DNA of 64,000 nucleotides from Nepenthes gracilis (GCA_033239525.1 BSYO01000009.1:13103299-13167298), one strand, 5' to 3'; positions 12,990 through 25,739 are shown, counted from the stretch's first letter. Program-made: numbers and translations. The notes: generated by a model not told the origin, from the letters alone.

Positions 12990-13765
12990 CCAACTTCGAA
13001 TTGAAGATCACGGCGTTGATCGGCATAACTCTTTTATGCCTCCGAGCCTCGTGCAAGCGCTCTCTAATCAAGCCGATCTTAGCGGTAGTCTCTGCACTAT
13101 GTCGGGACCCATGATCCTACGATCTCCAACCTCCTCCCAGCTAATCGGTGATCGACACTTCCGCCCATAGAGTGCTTCAAATGGGGCCATACCGATGCTC
13201 GGACCGATAGCTGTTGTTATAAGCAAATTCGGCTAACGCCAAGTGTGAATCCCAGCTACCACCGGATCGAGACGGATAAACGCAGCATATCCTCAAGGGT
13301 CTGAATGGTCCTTTCAGGATCGGCCATCATCCGAGGATGAAAAGTCATCTTGAACTTAAGGCTGCGTACCCAACTCCCGATGCAAACTCCGCCAAAATCG
13401 AGACAAAGCGAGGGTCTCATCGGGAGATAATGGTCACCGGCACTCCATGCAATCGACAATCTCCTCAATGTATAGTCTGGCCAAACGTTCTAAGGGCAAC
13501 AGCGTAACTCACGGTGGCCAAAAAAATGAGCAGATTTCGTCAAACGGTCGATTACCACCCAAACACAGTCATGTCCTCGGACAGTCTTAGGGAGTCCGAT
13601 CCACAAAGTCCATGGCAATGTGCTCCCACTTCCATCTGGAATAGGCATCATTCTGACTTCCCATTTGGATCTTTGGTGCTCGACCTTCCTGTGACATATC
13701 GTGCAACGAGCAACAAAATCAGCAACATCCTTCTTCAATCCTCTCCACGAGAACATCCTTCTCAA
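12990..13765 (-). pseudogene. Integrase core region, copy B
   Basis: On the minus strand the zinc-binding region reads LKKDVADFVARCTICHRKVEHQ at about 13,740-13,675, where the paired CTIC cysteines belong to the HHCC finger. The core follows with GLPKTVRGHDCVWVVIDRLTKSAHF near 13,610-13,530 (written here as positions, the motif being the D of VVIDRLTKSAHF). The rest, to about 12,990, is split over three frames. Integrase inserts the cDNA into host chromatin. The several frameshifts make this copy inactive as read. Confidence 0.8.
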
Positions 13766-14517
13766 ATCTGGTACATCTTGGCACTACCAGGGGTGAATGG
13801 TGTATCTAGACGATGTGCCTCCTCAAGAATCTCGTCTCGCAATTCTTTGACATCAGGAACACACAACCGATCCTGAAATCTGAGAGCACCATCCTTACCG
13901 AGATGAAAACCCGCTCGGTGATCACTGCCCAGCTCCTCACGGATCAACACTAACAATGGATCTTCATGTTGAGTTTCTTTGATGCGACCAATGAAAAGCG
14001 GTTGCACTTGCAAGTATGACACTGTAGCTCGTGTATCATCTGAGTGCAACTCTAGCTGGCAGTCCTCAATCGACTCAAACATCCGCTGCTCCCGTATCAT
14101 CATGCTCGCCACCATCCCTACTGACTTTCTGCTCAAAGCATCCGCCACGACATTCGCCTTTCCAGGCTTATACTGGATGTCGCAGTCATAGTCCTTCAGT
14201 AGCTCTAGCCACCTTCGCTGCCTCATATTGAGCTCCTTCTGCGAGAACAGATACTTCAGACTTTTGTGATCCGTGAAGATAACAAAAGTCTCGCCATACA
14301 AATAGTGTCTCCAAATCTTCAAGGCAAACACGATGGCAGCCAACTCCATGTCATGCGTCGGGTATCTAGTCTCGTAAGGTTTCAGTTGCCGAGATCCATA
14401 AGCAACGACCTTCTCGTGCTGCATCAAGACACACCCAAGACCTCTCAATGATGCATCGCAAAATACCTCGAAACCTCCAGAGCTATCAGGAATTGTCAAC
14501 ACAGGTGCAGACGTCAA
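13762..14517 (-). pseudogene. RNase H domain and start of integrase, copy B
   Basis: This is the longest undamaged frame of the array (251 codons). RNase H begins with [16 protein letters not shown] (first catalytic D in CDAS), then [20 protein letters not shown] with the catalytic E, and [12 protein letters not shown] with the third D, ending [13 protein letters not shown]. It continues into the integrase N-terminus with the first histidine region (ILEEAHR). It degrades the RNA strand of the replication intermediate. The domain looks intact, but it is cut from RT upstream and integrase downstream by frameshifts. Confidence 0.9.
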
Positions 14518-14969
14518 CCGCCTCTTAAGCTCCTGAACCGGGTCTCTGACTGATCGGTCCCGGATGAACTTTGCATTCTTACGAAGTCAACTTGGTCATA
14601 GGCCGAAATGCTTGAGAAGTCCTTGACAAATCTACGATAGTAACCCGCTAACCCAGGAAGCTTCGTACTTCGCTTGGCGTAGTGGGTTGCGACCAACCCG
14701 CGGATTGCCTCAATCTTAGCGGATCCACGGATACTCCAGCTCGAAATAATATGGCCAAGAAAAGTCACTGACTAAGCGAACTCACATTTCTTGAGTTTCC
14801 CATAGAGTTGAACCTCCCGAAGAGTTCCCAATACAACTCTCAAATGCTCCTCGTGCTCCTCATTAGACCGAAAGTACACCAAAATATCGTCGATGAACAC
14901 CACCACAAAATGATCTAGATACGGCTTGAACACTCGGTTCATCATATCCATGAATCTTTGCGGGCGCAT
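14514..14969 (-). pseudogene. RT thumb and connection region, copy B
   Basis: The frame 14,969-14,772 contains the polymerase active-site stretch [13 protein letters not shown], with the FIDD form of the YxDD box. It follows directly, after a frameshift near 14,970, the RT fingers and palm of the 16,103-14,973 frame. The frame 14,768-14,514 continues with TFLGHIIS and the connection to RNase H. Confidence 0.88.
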
Positions 14970-14972
14970 TGG

Positions 14973-16116
14973 TCATCCGAATGGCATTACCACAAATTCA
15001 TAATGCCCATAGCGCGATCTGAAGGCCGTCTTAGCAATATCAGACTCTCGAATGCGCAACTGGTGATATCCAGAACGAAGATCAATCTTAGAGAACACTT
15101 GTGCTCCCTTCAATTGATCAAATAGATCATCGATCCTCGGAAGCGGATATTTGTTCTTTACCGTAACCTTGTTGAGCTCACGGTAATCGATGCACAATCT
15201 CATGGATCCATCCTTCTTCTTCACAAATAGAACAGGGGCTCCCCAAGGCGATGTGCTAGGCCGAATGAAACCCAAGTCTAAAAGTTCCTGCAACTGGGTC
15301 TTCAACTCTCTCAATTCCGCCGGCGCCATTCGGTATGGGGCCTTGGAAATAGGGGCAGCACCCGGAAGCAGCTCAATAGAAAAATCCACATCCCTTTCAG
15401 GCGCAAGGCCAGGAAGCTCATCCGGAAATACATCAGCAAACTCACGTACCACAGGAATATCTTCCAATTTGGCCTGAGGGGCGGCTTCCACCGATACATA
15501 TGCTAAGAAGCCTCTACCACCTCCAAGTAGCAAATGTCTAGCATGCAGAGCCGAAATGATTGGAAGAGAACCTCTACCGCCCACGCCTTGAAATTGGAAA
15601 GGTGGAAACTCTGGTGGATTAAAGCGTATGAGCTTCTTTGCACGATCAATCTTTGGCATGGCAAGCGACCAACCAATCCATCCAGGATAGCATCGAATTC
15701 CAACATATCCGGTGGAATCGGATCTCTCGCGCAGACAATGATCTCCTATTCGAGTCGTACAACCCTCAAACACTACATCCATCAAAACAGACTCCCCAAC
15801 AGGAGTGGATACAACAAGGGTGAAATCTAATGGCCCGCACGACTCCCAAATGTGGAACAAAGCGAGACGCCACAAAGGAATGAGTGGCTCCCGAATCGAA
15901 TAGAACATAAGCGGGATAGTCACATATATGAATGGTACCTTGAACAACGTCGGGTGAGTCTCGAGCACTTTCTTGCTCGTGTTGCATATACTCGTCCCGG
16001 ATCTCTGCGGCCTCTGTCCTGCTGTCCCGGCACTCCTTGCCTTGGTGCTCTGCAATCCTTGCTGAAATGTCAGCCTTGCCGCAATTGTAACATGTCGGGG
16101 CAATGAAAACTCTCAC
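14973..16116 (-). pseudogene. Zinc knuckle, protease and RT (N-terminal half), copy B
   Basis: A 376-codon frame (16,103-14,973) with an overlapping 116-codon frame. Near 16,095 a degenerate zinc knuckle (CYNCGK) ends gag. The protease motif [16 protein letters not shown] lies near 15,910-15,865 with catalytic D-S-G. RT starts near 15,400 and includes [50 protein letters not shown] and [15 protein letters not shown], ending [12 protein letters not shown] at 14,973. The arrangement is standard for Ty3/gypsy. Remaining frameshifts in the protease-RT linker and at 14,972 are 1-2 nt events. Confidence 0.88.
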
Positions 16117-17029
16117 GGAGATCGGTCTTGGTGGAAATGACGAAGGATGGGTAGGTGCGGGGCGATGATGCAGTGCAATACCTAGCGATATGTCTGTCTT
16201 GGCACTTGAAACACGACTTTCCTCCTTGACCTTTGAAATTCGGACGCTTTTTGAAAGAAGAGTCCGAGAGTCTGAATCCGACCGGAGTGCTCAGCGATGC
16301 CCGAATCGACCTCTCCGAATCGGGGCTTGCTCGATAATCATGGCGCGCTTGAGCCGCGCCATACTCCTCCGAATCAAAAGGAAGTAGCTGCATCGAATGA
16401 CGTCGATCAATCCATCTTGAAATCGCTTAGGGCCTTCCTCTCATCGGTATCCACCAAGTAAGGAGCAAATCGAGACAAGGCGATAAGGCCGAGGCCTTGT
16501 GGCGACCGTCATGCTCCCTTTGACGCAAAGACATAAACTCTGCCTCCTTTCTAGTTCGACACGGGGAGGAAAGTACTTGTTGTTGAAGTGCCGCTGAAAC
16601 TCCTCCAGTGAGCGTGTCCACTTTGCCACGTGCAATTCCCGCTTGACATCTTCCACCAATGGTGCCTCTCCGACCAAGCGATGAATGAGAGGCGGACCAT
16701 ATCGATCGGCTCGCAACGGATGACCTCAAAAGCTTTTTCCATCCGTGACATCCAATCCTCCGCTATCATCGGGTCAGGTAAACCCGCGAAACTCGGGGAC
16801 CCGCTGATCAAGAAAATCACGCAACACACGACGCCCTCGATCAGCGCATGATGGTGATCTCCTTTTGCCGATGAAGTGCTACCCGGGTCCTAGAGCTTGA
16901 GCACTAATAGCTTGGTTCACCAAGCTCGCCATATCCCGTAGAGCACTACGGACTTCGCAATTTCTTCATTGCTTGCATGCTCAGCACGCTAGGTAATCGA
17001 TCCGCGTTAACACTTCGTTGTTCGGACAT
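16116..17029 (-). pseudogene. Gag region, copy B
   Basis: The likely start is the ATG at 17,029, matching the gag start of copy A at 9,600 (both are followed by text similar to DRLPSVLSMQA). A capsid-type stretch is readable around 16,829-16,440, including AEDWMSRMEKAFEVI and, across a frameshift, RHFNNKYFP. A second knuckle-like CFKCQ is near 16,215. Gag forms the particle in which reverse transcription occurs. Several frameshifts break the frame. Confidence 0.75.
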
Positions 17030-17187
17030 CACGAAATAATGATTAAAGTCGATATTGCAGTCCGCGAATCCTCTAAATCTTTGAATACTACCCGCAACAC
17101 CAATACTCAATTAAATTTTCATGATCCAAAATATCACACACCAATTCCTTAGACTCCAAATCCTTGATCAACTCACAGGAGCTAACT

Positions 17188-17204
17188 TTTCTCACGATAC
17201 CATT
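17188..17204 (-). other. Primer binding site, internal region B
   Basis: On the minus strand, just after the LTR end, AAATGGTATCGTGAGAAAAG is seen. TGGTATC plus a following GAG resembles the initiator tRNA-Met primer site with one or more mismatches. Confidence 0.6.
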
Positions 17205-19792
17205 TGCGGGCGACCCGAACCCGAATAACTCAAAAGCGAAGCATCGGGCGCACACGCGAAATCAAAAATTTAAAACCAAATAAAGCCATTCAATAATCTA
17301 GTTCATATCAATTCTTAAGCGCCTCATGATAACCATACATCATCCATACAAAATTAAAAAGTCATAAAACCAACGAGTAAATTAAATAAGTTCCCTAATA
17401 ATTTAAATCTAATCCTCTCATTCATCAGGATCATCTTCTCACGTCTTGTTTCTTCGGGCTAACCGCTATCATCTCAACTGAGAGCCAGAAAACACAAGGT
17501 GAGCCAAAGCTTGACAAGCAATATAATCAATAATGCCGACAACAATAAAAATCTCGGATATCAACTACTAAGGCTCTACACACCCTAACAACCTACTATA
17601 TCCGAGCCAGAATACAACACGTCGTGAATACGACTCTAGGCAAAACGGTCCATAAGACCCGAACATCCAAAAATAACAAGAGTGCCAAAAACAACGGAAA
17701 TCCCAGGAATCCGATCTCAACGATACTTTGGGAACTTCCCCAGGTCTATATGGTGAAACGACCAACACACTCACGATAACAATACAACATGGATTCTCTT
17801 GAATCGGAGTATCACAAGATCCACACAAGGATATTGCCACCACAACAAATGAGGTACTCACAATCATATGGAATCACGAAGAATCTCCAGGATCTTATTC
17901 CGCTCTTTGTGAACCAAAGGTCGCGTATGTTCCCGCCCGGTTGGGTACTTGCGGGGCTACCCGATGCTCGCAAGTTTGGCCACCGACCAAATCCATGGTC
18001 CACCGAGACTCGCTCACGAAAGCAGAGGCGTCTCCCGAGCATGACCAACATCATGCTCTTCACAAGTCAAACCCAAGCATCTCGCCATGATATCTCGATA
18101 CCATGATCTACGATGTTCACAGAGCCATAAGCATCCCGCCACACTAGGCAATGTACCTCAACACCACCGGGATACGGAAATCGCATCGGATAAGTGTAGA
18201 CCACATTAAAGTACCAAAGCCTCCCATTCGACCGGATACTTCAATGTTTTCACCCACTCTCCTCAACCTTGACCGTAAGAAACCAACGAGTTCAAATACT
18301 CACACCACAAGTATAACACAAAGAATACTTTACAACTTCGAGCAGAACGTCGTTCGGTGTCTTTGACTGCACCGTACTCACACAACAATTCCAACACAAA
18401 GAATTGAATATCGGTACATCCAAAAGGATTGCAAGGATCACAATATGATCGTTTCACTTGTCTCACTATTCTTTCAGTTCATTGGAACGATGCCTACCAC
18501 TAAGGCCAATAACATAACCAATTATATTTTTATCCCACTAAATAATTTATTTAGCCCAGCCCAAAACTTACTTCAATTACATCTTTAAAATTTCATTGGG
18601 CCCATGGCCCAATCACACAACTACTCACACATTTCTTTATTATTATTGGGCCTTCAGCCCAAAACACACCTTTCACATACACACTCACACACACTGTTGG
18701 GCCCACAGCCCAACACACCCACACATTACACAAATACACATTGGGCCCATGGCCCAAACACACACTATACACACCTTTGTTGGGCCTTTGGCCCAACATC
18801 ACCTGTATTGGGCCTGCGGCCCAACACGCACGCGTTGGGCCTTTGGCCCAACACTCTCTCACGCTCGTGGCGCTGCGGTGTCCCATTGCCGTCACGGCGG
18901 CCATGGCCGCCCGCCAATCCACGCCGGCCCAGGCGTCCCACTCCGGCTGCCTCCACACACACACCCGACTACCCGGCCAGCCACTTGCTTCCGCACCACT
19001 ACCCAACGCACGCACACGGCCTTCGGCTGCTTCTCCCTCATTGCCGCAACACACACACACACCGCAACACACGAACACGTAACGCACTTCGACGGCCACC
19101 CCCAGAATACACCCACAAGTCCATTATCTTGTATTTCGTATAAATACGTAACCCAAACCGTACGCACTCAAGCGCCCGAACACAACGTTCTGTTTCTTCA
19201 TCGATTTAAACCGGCAACACAAAAGCGAGTAAGGAAGCGATTGAAGATTTGGACATTGAAATCATATGACCGAAGAAGAACAAACCGCAAAATGACAAGG
19301 AAACGGAAATCACTTGCAGATTGAAGAGAAACAGCGGGGAATACTTGCACGATTAACACGGCTCGAACGGCTTCAAATCGGCTCGGTTCGGCCAGATCCG
19401 GAAAAGCGGCGACGTCACGGCGACCGCGCGAGCAACCAAATGGCAACGGCAACGGCGGCGAAACTTCGACAACGGTTTTGGAAGGCGACCTCGGGATGAA
19501 CCACGGCTCCGATTTTCTTCTTCCTTCACTTCACGAGCAACCCACAACCGTGCTTCATTTAAATCGACGGTTCCGGCCACAATGGAGCCGTTGCGAGAGA
19601 GAAGAGAGAGAGGGAGAGAACTTCGCAGACGAGGGCGAGAAAGAGGGAGAGAGGGAGATTGTGAGGGAAATTGTGGGAAAATGGCGCCGGGAGCTTCGGG
19701 AAGAAGGTGGGAGCTGAGGTGGAAAAATGGAAATGAATTTGATTTTTCTTTTTCTTTCGTTTTCTTTGAATTTAATATATATATATATTTTG

Positions 19793-19847
<55 letters not shown>

Positions 19848-19980
19848 GTTTATATATATATATATTTATTTATATATATATATATATTTATTTATTTATA
19901 TATTATTTTATTAATACATTATAAAATAAATCTACTCAATTTTAACTTCAATTACTCCAATAAAATATCCGGTTGCTACA
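17205..19980 (-). repeat. LTR copy 3 (5' LTR of internal region B)
   Basis: About 2,776 bp. On the plus strand it begins TGCGGGCGACCC, where the other copies have TGTGGCGACCC, and ends GGTTGCTACA directly before the second ATGAA. It has the same internal layout as LTR 1 and 2, with a TATA-like sequence near 19,139-19,147. Confidence 0.9.
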
Positions 19981-19985
19981 ATGAA
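19981..19985. other. Target site duplication ATGAA, right copy
   Basis: It directly follows the terminal CA of LTR 3 and pairs with 2,370-2,374. Confidence 0.93.
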
Positions 19986-21160
19986 TATTTATATAGGCTT
20001 TTTAATATGAAATATTAAAAGAAATCAAGCAATTAGACCGATAATTTTTATTTCAAATGATAGTATTTTTTGGTCTACCTTATGATATTATAGTGTAGAT
20101 CGTTGTCTAAATAAGTATCGGTATATTGTGCGATTTTGGCCTTTGATTGTGTCAACTGAATACAATTCATCCTACTTTTGGAATGTAAATAAGGAGGATA
20201 TGGTCTTTAATTGTGTGAACTGAACACGATCTATCTTATTTTTGGAATGTAAATAAGTAAGAAGTATCGTTATATTGTGCGATTTTGGCATTCGATTATG
20301 TGGACTGAGTACAATACAAATGTCGATCAAATACTCTGTTAGTTGATAAGGCCTACTAGCCCTGATCCCTAAAGATGAATAAGTTTTTTGCATGTTTGAA
20401 AATTAAAGGAATCAGATATAAAATAAGAAAAATTAAATGTGTTCCGAAAATGCTATTTGATCATGTTTTATATTATATATGCAATATAATCCTATTTCAT
20501 TACATCAATTTATTTTAAAAGTATACTGTATTTGTTCTTTATTTATATTTATACCTTATTGAGTATTTCGCTCACTTTCTTACTATTTTTACTAACTTTC
20601 AAATAAGTAAGAGATGCAGGAGTTTTTATCTAGCGAATTAGATCAAAGATTTAGAAGAGTTTAGACTTATTAGTTCTAACGTTTAGATATTGTTATATTT
20701 TGGACATGTTTAAATCATTTTGCTTATTATAGATTAGTTAGTTTGGTTTTCAGATTTGATTTTTTATGTATTATGAATTTTCAGGCGATATTACTAGCTC
20801 GTGTGGTATTTTGTGATGTCCATAACTGCCGGCATTATGTTTGATCATGGATAGGATTATTATTTTGTGGAAGTGAAATAAGATATTTCATATAGTGTAA
20901 GTTCACGGAAGTTTGTTAGAGATGTATCTTTGCTTCTGCAATATTGTTGGTTATATATGTGTATGTTAGATTGATATTTTTATAGGTATCTGTCATCATA
21001 TTTTTGGGTAGGCATCAAAGCCACCGATGTTGTAGCATGATTTTAGATTCTATACATGTTTGATTTATACATATATATATTGTGGTTTATTATGATTTGT
21101 ATTTAACTATTGACGGATATTATGTTTAGGTGGTATTTAGTTTATCCGATCCATCATAGA
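19981..21160 (+). mobile_element. 3' LTR (LTR A), second part
   Basis: This continues LTR A after the insertion; the two parts read as one sequence in the mirror arm. It contains two adjacent similar units (about 20,090-20,200 and 20,200-20,300), each carrying the text GTATCG(T/G)TATATTGTGCGATTTTGGC or its variant near its end. The right end is estimated from where similarity to LTR B stops, after AGTTTATCCG near 21,150. I see no coding region. Confidence 0.65.
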
Positions 21161-22549
21161 AAATCTGAAAAATATCCAATACTATATATTTTTATACTAA
21201 TATATTGGTATGAATATGAATATGAAACTTGTATTAGGCCATATATTTTAACATGTATGTACCGGGATTATGGCCAACTTCTGACGAGATGATATTTGTT
21301 ATTGAAAATATATTTCTACCAATAGGAAAGGCTTCACTGTAGTGACCCTCCCTCTTTGGATATTTTAATAAAATTTAATATATTCAAATGTCCTAATATA
21401 TCTGACAACTTAAAAAATTATACCAAAAATTACGGGTCACAAAATATAGTAAGCAACCTTACCTATGGAAGACAGAATACATAGGTGGCCTAGCATACTA
21501 ATCCAAATTGCATTTGATTTGGCCTAAGATTATCCATTTCTTTAAATTAATCTTTAAATAATCAAAATTTAAATTAGTATATACCTTGTATTTCTGCATA
21601 GATTTAGTATATTAAATTTTGATTTGGACTTGGATTTTAGATTTATCAATTCTGCCCACTGATGGATTTTGGTATATCTCGTACATTTAATTTTTAAATA
21701 TATGTTCTGATTCAGACTTTGGACTATCAAGTTACAGTGCTAATGTTGCTTCTGTGCATGCGATTTAATCATCTGGCTATTGAATTCTGCATCAAATCAT
21801 GATTTGATCAAGCTTTCGATTGGACATTAGATAAGATATCTGCTTGGACTTTTGTTATTGGATTTGACATTCGAATCACTTTTGGTATATATATATATAT
21901 TGGACATTTGTTTGAAATTTGATATATAATTTAAGTACGAGATTATCATCAGATTTTGATATTGGATTCTCTTTTGGATTTTAGATATCGGTGATTTAGA
22001 TTTATATTTGTCATTTAATTTGATATTTAATTTTAGACCATCCCTCTGATTTATTAGATACACTTATTTTTATATATGATACTTGTTAAACTTTTGGCTC
22101 ATATTTTAAAATTTGCCCATTTAGAGTAGAGGATCGAGTCAAATTGCAAGAGCAGGTGAGATCCAACGTGGCATTACATTCTCCAATGAGTATTATATTT
22201 ATTTAGATAGATGACACCGGTCGTATATCAATTTTGTGAATTTCATTGGTTGGGCTGTCTTTGGATTTTAGAGTTGGTCAAATGTAGGCCATTGGACTGA
22301 GATTTGTTGGATTTATGGCATTCATAAATGAGTTGATGTATATTTTTTGGATATTCCCTTTATGACTAGTTGTAGTAGATCACATTTATATTATCTAGAC
22401 GGTTGTCCTATCAGATTTTATATAAATTATATTTGGGTCCTATGTATGCTTGGTTTGTCACACTCGAATTTGAGATTTTAAATAATTATTTATTAGAATT
22501 TAATTAATTATAAATTTGGCCTACTCGATTCAGATTCTTGACAGGCTGC
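21161..22549. other. AT-rich DNA of the arm, no gene seen
   Basis: No coding frame or known domain is visible. Two sites look like starts of further decayed LTRs: TGTAGTGACCCTCCC near 21,338 and TGTCACACTCGAATTTG near 22,456. The whole stretch is repeated inverted at 51,270-51,900 and 58,874-59,680, where the right arm is split by the LARD element at the position equal to about 21,912. Confidence 0.6.
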
Positions 22550-22984
22550 CTCATATGGTTATTCAACTATTGGGGTGTGAATATGTAGCCTTTAATTCAT
22601 AGTAGTAGAATAAGATTTAGAAGATTTTTATGATATCTCATTATTATTGATACCTTTTAAATTCAAATTTCAATAAAATTTATGAGTTATATTTAGTAGA
22701 ATTTATGAGTTAGATTCAATGAGATTTGAATTATGTGAAACCATAATGTTATATTGTTATTCAGATTTAGAGTATTTAGATCATTTGTGATGGTTTGAAC
22801 CCAAAAAATCTTTATCTTTCTTATGATATTTAGATTCAATGGATATTTATCTACTATTGATGAAATCCGAATTTTATAGAATCTTTTATATTCATAATAT
22901 GTAGGTCTATTGAAACTTATTCCTATAATTACTTTTGAGTTATAGTTACAATAAGTTATAGAATTTTAGATAGAGTTTTGTAAT
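22550..22984 (+). repeat. ~440-bp direct repeat, copy left of LTR B
   Basis: From a TTCAACTATTGGGG-type start, the text shared with 25,740-26,180 includes GCCTTTAATTCATAGTAGTA and GATATCTCATTATTATTGAT. Identity is diverged but continuous. The two copies flank LTR B in direct orientation; the mirrored pair is at about 50,840-51,270 and 47,640-48,080. Confidence 0.75.
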
Positions 22985-25424
22985 ATTAAGATATCACACT
23001 GAGACAAACCGGATAAACTAATCACCATCTAAATATAACGTCCATTAATAACTAAATACAAATCATAATAAACCACCATATATATATAGATCAAACATGT
23101 ATAGGATCCAAAATCATGTCACAATATCGATGGCTCCGACACTAACTTAAAAATACAATGTTGGACCTTTGGTAAGAAAAGATGCCTGCAAAAATATTAA
23201 TCCAATATAAACATACATTTCTAATAATATCATGGTAGCAAAAACACATCCCTAACAAACTTCATTAAACCTGCACAATGTGAAACATCCTGTTTAACTT
23301 TCATAAAACAATCCAGTATAAAATAATAATCATGTCTATGATTAAACATAATATTGACAGTTTCGGACATAACAAAATACCATACGGGCTAATAATATTG
23401 CCTGAAAATCTATAATACAATAAAAACCATGTCCGAAAACCAAACTAACTAATCCACAATAAGCAAAACGATCAAATTCTATCCAAATACAACAATACCT
23501 AAATATCAGAACCAACAAGCCTAAACTCTTCTAAATTTTTGATCTAGCACGCTCGGCAAGAACTCCTGCATCACCTGTTATCTGAAAGTTAGTAAAAATA
23601 ACAAAAAAATAAGTCAAATACTCAATAAAGCATAAATATAAACAAAGAATAAATACAGTATACTTGAAAATAAATTAAATGAACCGAATAAGATTATAAT
23701 ACATATATAACATAAAACATGATCAAATAGTATTTCCAAAACACATTTAATTTTTTCATATTTTATATCTAATTCCTTTAGATTCTAAAATATGTAGAAA
23801 TTCTTTTATTATTTAGGAATCAGGGCTCGTAAGCTTTACCAACTAACTGAGTATTTGATTGATATTTGGATTGTATTCAATCCACATAATCAAAAGTCAT
23901 ATCCTCCTTATTTACATCCCGAGAGTAGGATAATGCTGCCTATTATCTCCCGGTAGATGGGACGTAAATTGCATAGTGATACATATTCAGACAATGATCT
24001 ATATTATAATATCCTAAGACATGCCAAAAATTGCTATCATTTGAAATAAAAATTATTAATCCAATTTCTTAAATTTTTTTCATATTTCATATTGGAACTC
24101 TACGCAAATATTCATGTCCTTTTTTCTTGATTTTCTCACTCCAGGAGAAAAAACCAAAACAAATAACAACTTATACAATTTTATTTTTTGATACAGATTT
24201 ATAATTTCATATTCTTGAGAATACAGATACATATTTTATATTTCTTTGAGCTTGTACAGATATATATTTTTATATTCATATGGATTTAAATCTTAGTCTT
24301 GAACATATATTTTTTCATAAAAAGCAAATATATAGATAATCATAAACTTTAACATAAATAGACCATAAATCATAATTCTCAAATTCCAATTATGTAGAAA
24401 TTTTGGGCATATTTGTCGATATAAAATCGGAACCAAATACTCAAAAATGATATATAATTCATTATACATTTAATCCCCCAAACTTCAAATACCAGTGTAA
24501 AATCACTTAACAACCGGTAAAACATATGTATATGTACAGAATAAACAGATGGGGTATATAAAAATAACATGTATATTAGTAAAATCTTCAAATAGTAGTC
24601 AAATATTATCAGTCACGAAATCAGGCCAAAGATAAGGTTGGAGGATACTTGCCTCAACTTTATACTTCGAAGATCTGAAGAAAGAATATCTTGAAGTACT
24701 CGAATCGGGCGCTTCTCTCTCTACCTGTGCATCACCTACGGCTTTGCCCCCTTCTCTCTCCTATACACGGCTTCTGTCGTTGCCGCCGCTACTCAACACC
24801 GCCGCCCCAATCTACCACCACCGCGTACAGCCGTCGCTAGCCTTCCTGGTTCACCTCACCGGCACCGATGTTGCTGCTCTGTCACCTCTCTCCTTTGCGC
24901 TGTTTTTTCTCTCTCGTGCGCGCCCCTCTTCACACGCCGTTGTCGACCACCAGCACACGGCCTCCTCCATGTGCCGCCACCATCGACGACCCAACCATAC
25001 AGCGCCACTCTCGTCGCACATTGCCGTTGTTTCTCTCTCCTCTGCGCAACCCGTTGCCATGTGCACCGTCTCTTTCCCCCATTTTCTCCCAATTCACCTA
25101 ATTTCTCCCAAAATCAGTACATGTAACCCCAACATCAACATTCACAAAGAAAATGAAATGATTTACTTGCCTCAATTTCACCGATCTTCTCTGGCAACGA
25201 TGGCGACTCCTCCTTCGGCTTGAGACTTCTCCTTCCTCTCGCACCATCACACAAAATAGAGATTGAATTATAGAGAGACTTCGCTGGACTTCCTTTATCT
25301 AGCACCGATTTCCTTCGGCCGATGTTGTTGCAGCTCCCGCTGCCTCCTTCTTCCGCACAAAACCTTCCTCTCTCTCTCCTCTTTTCTTCCCTGCTTCTTC
25401 ACTCTCGCCGACCCCAATTCCTTC

Positions 25425-25466
<42 letters not shown>

Positions 25467-25690
25467 TAAATATATATATTTATATTTATATTTTCTATTT
25501 TTACGTTTCTTTTATTCCAAAATCTAAATCGATACTCGGATAACGGTACGAGCATGCTCCGAGCACCACTACACAATTTTGATTATTCCTCAAAATCTCA
25601 CAATATTTAATTAATTTTTATCACACCCATATTACCTAAAAAATAATAAATAATATCAATTAAATCGGATAAAAATTTAAGCTATTACAC
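22985..25690 (-). mobile_element. LTR B, related to LTR A, opposite orientation
   Basis: Its reverse complement aligns with LTR A: the near-start shares ATCCGATTTAATTGATATTATTTATT-like text with LTR A, the middle shares TTTTACCGGTTGTT and ATTTAAATCCATATGAATAT, and the end shares CATGATTTTGGATCCTATACATG. It is about 2.7 kb, longer than LTR A mainly through a GC-rich insert at about 24,700-25,250 and an ATT microsatellite at 25,422-25,467. No internal region or polyprotein adjoins it, so it behaves like a solo LTR; I could not settle its exact ends or a target duplication. Frames within 24,744-25,223 are not supported as genes. Confidence 0.7.
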
Positions 25691-25739
25691 ACACAATATT
25701 AGAAGACCATTGAGTTAATCATATGTCAAATTTATGAAT

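Larger units (their letters stand above)
2375..19980 (-). mobile_element. Gypsy chromovirus array: LTR-int-LTR-int-LTR
   Basis: Three direct LTR copies of about 2.77 kb (2,375-5,143; 9,777-12,534; 17,205-19,980) enclose two internal regions of 4.63 and 4.67 kb. Read on the minus strand the LTR begins TGTAGCAACCGG and ends GGTCGCCACA, i.e. TG...CA. The whole array is bounded by one 5-bp duplication (ATGAA). Each internal region has a primer site next to its right LTR and a purine tract next to its left LTR, so both are in the same minus-strand orientation. Domain order is gag, protease, RT, RNase H, integrase, chromodomain-like tail, typical of Ty3/gypsy chromoviruses; the tail and long LTR resemble the Tekay/Del group. 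The structure is best explained by unequal recombination between LTRs of an element already inserted here. Confidence 0.92.

Noticed and set aside
24744..25223. 159-codon frame in LTR B (mirrored at 48,655-49,124)
   Set aside because: Serine/proline/histidine-rich low-complexity text with competing frames on both strands, no domain, and frame changes between the arms.
22985..25690. Complete LTR retrotransposon around LTR B
   Set aside because: No internal region, primer site or purine tract adjoins it, and no matching target duplication was found.
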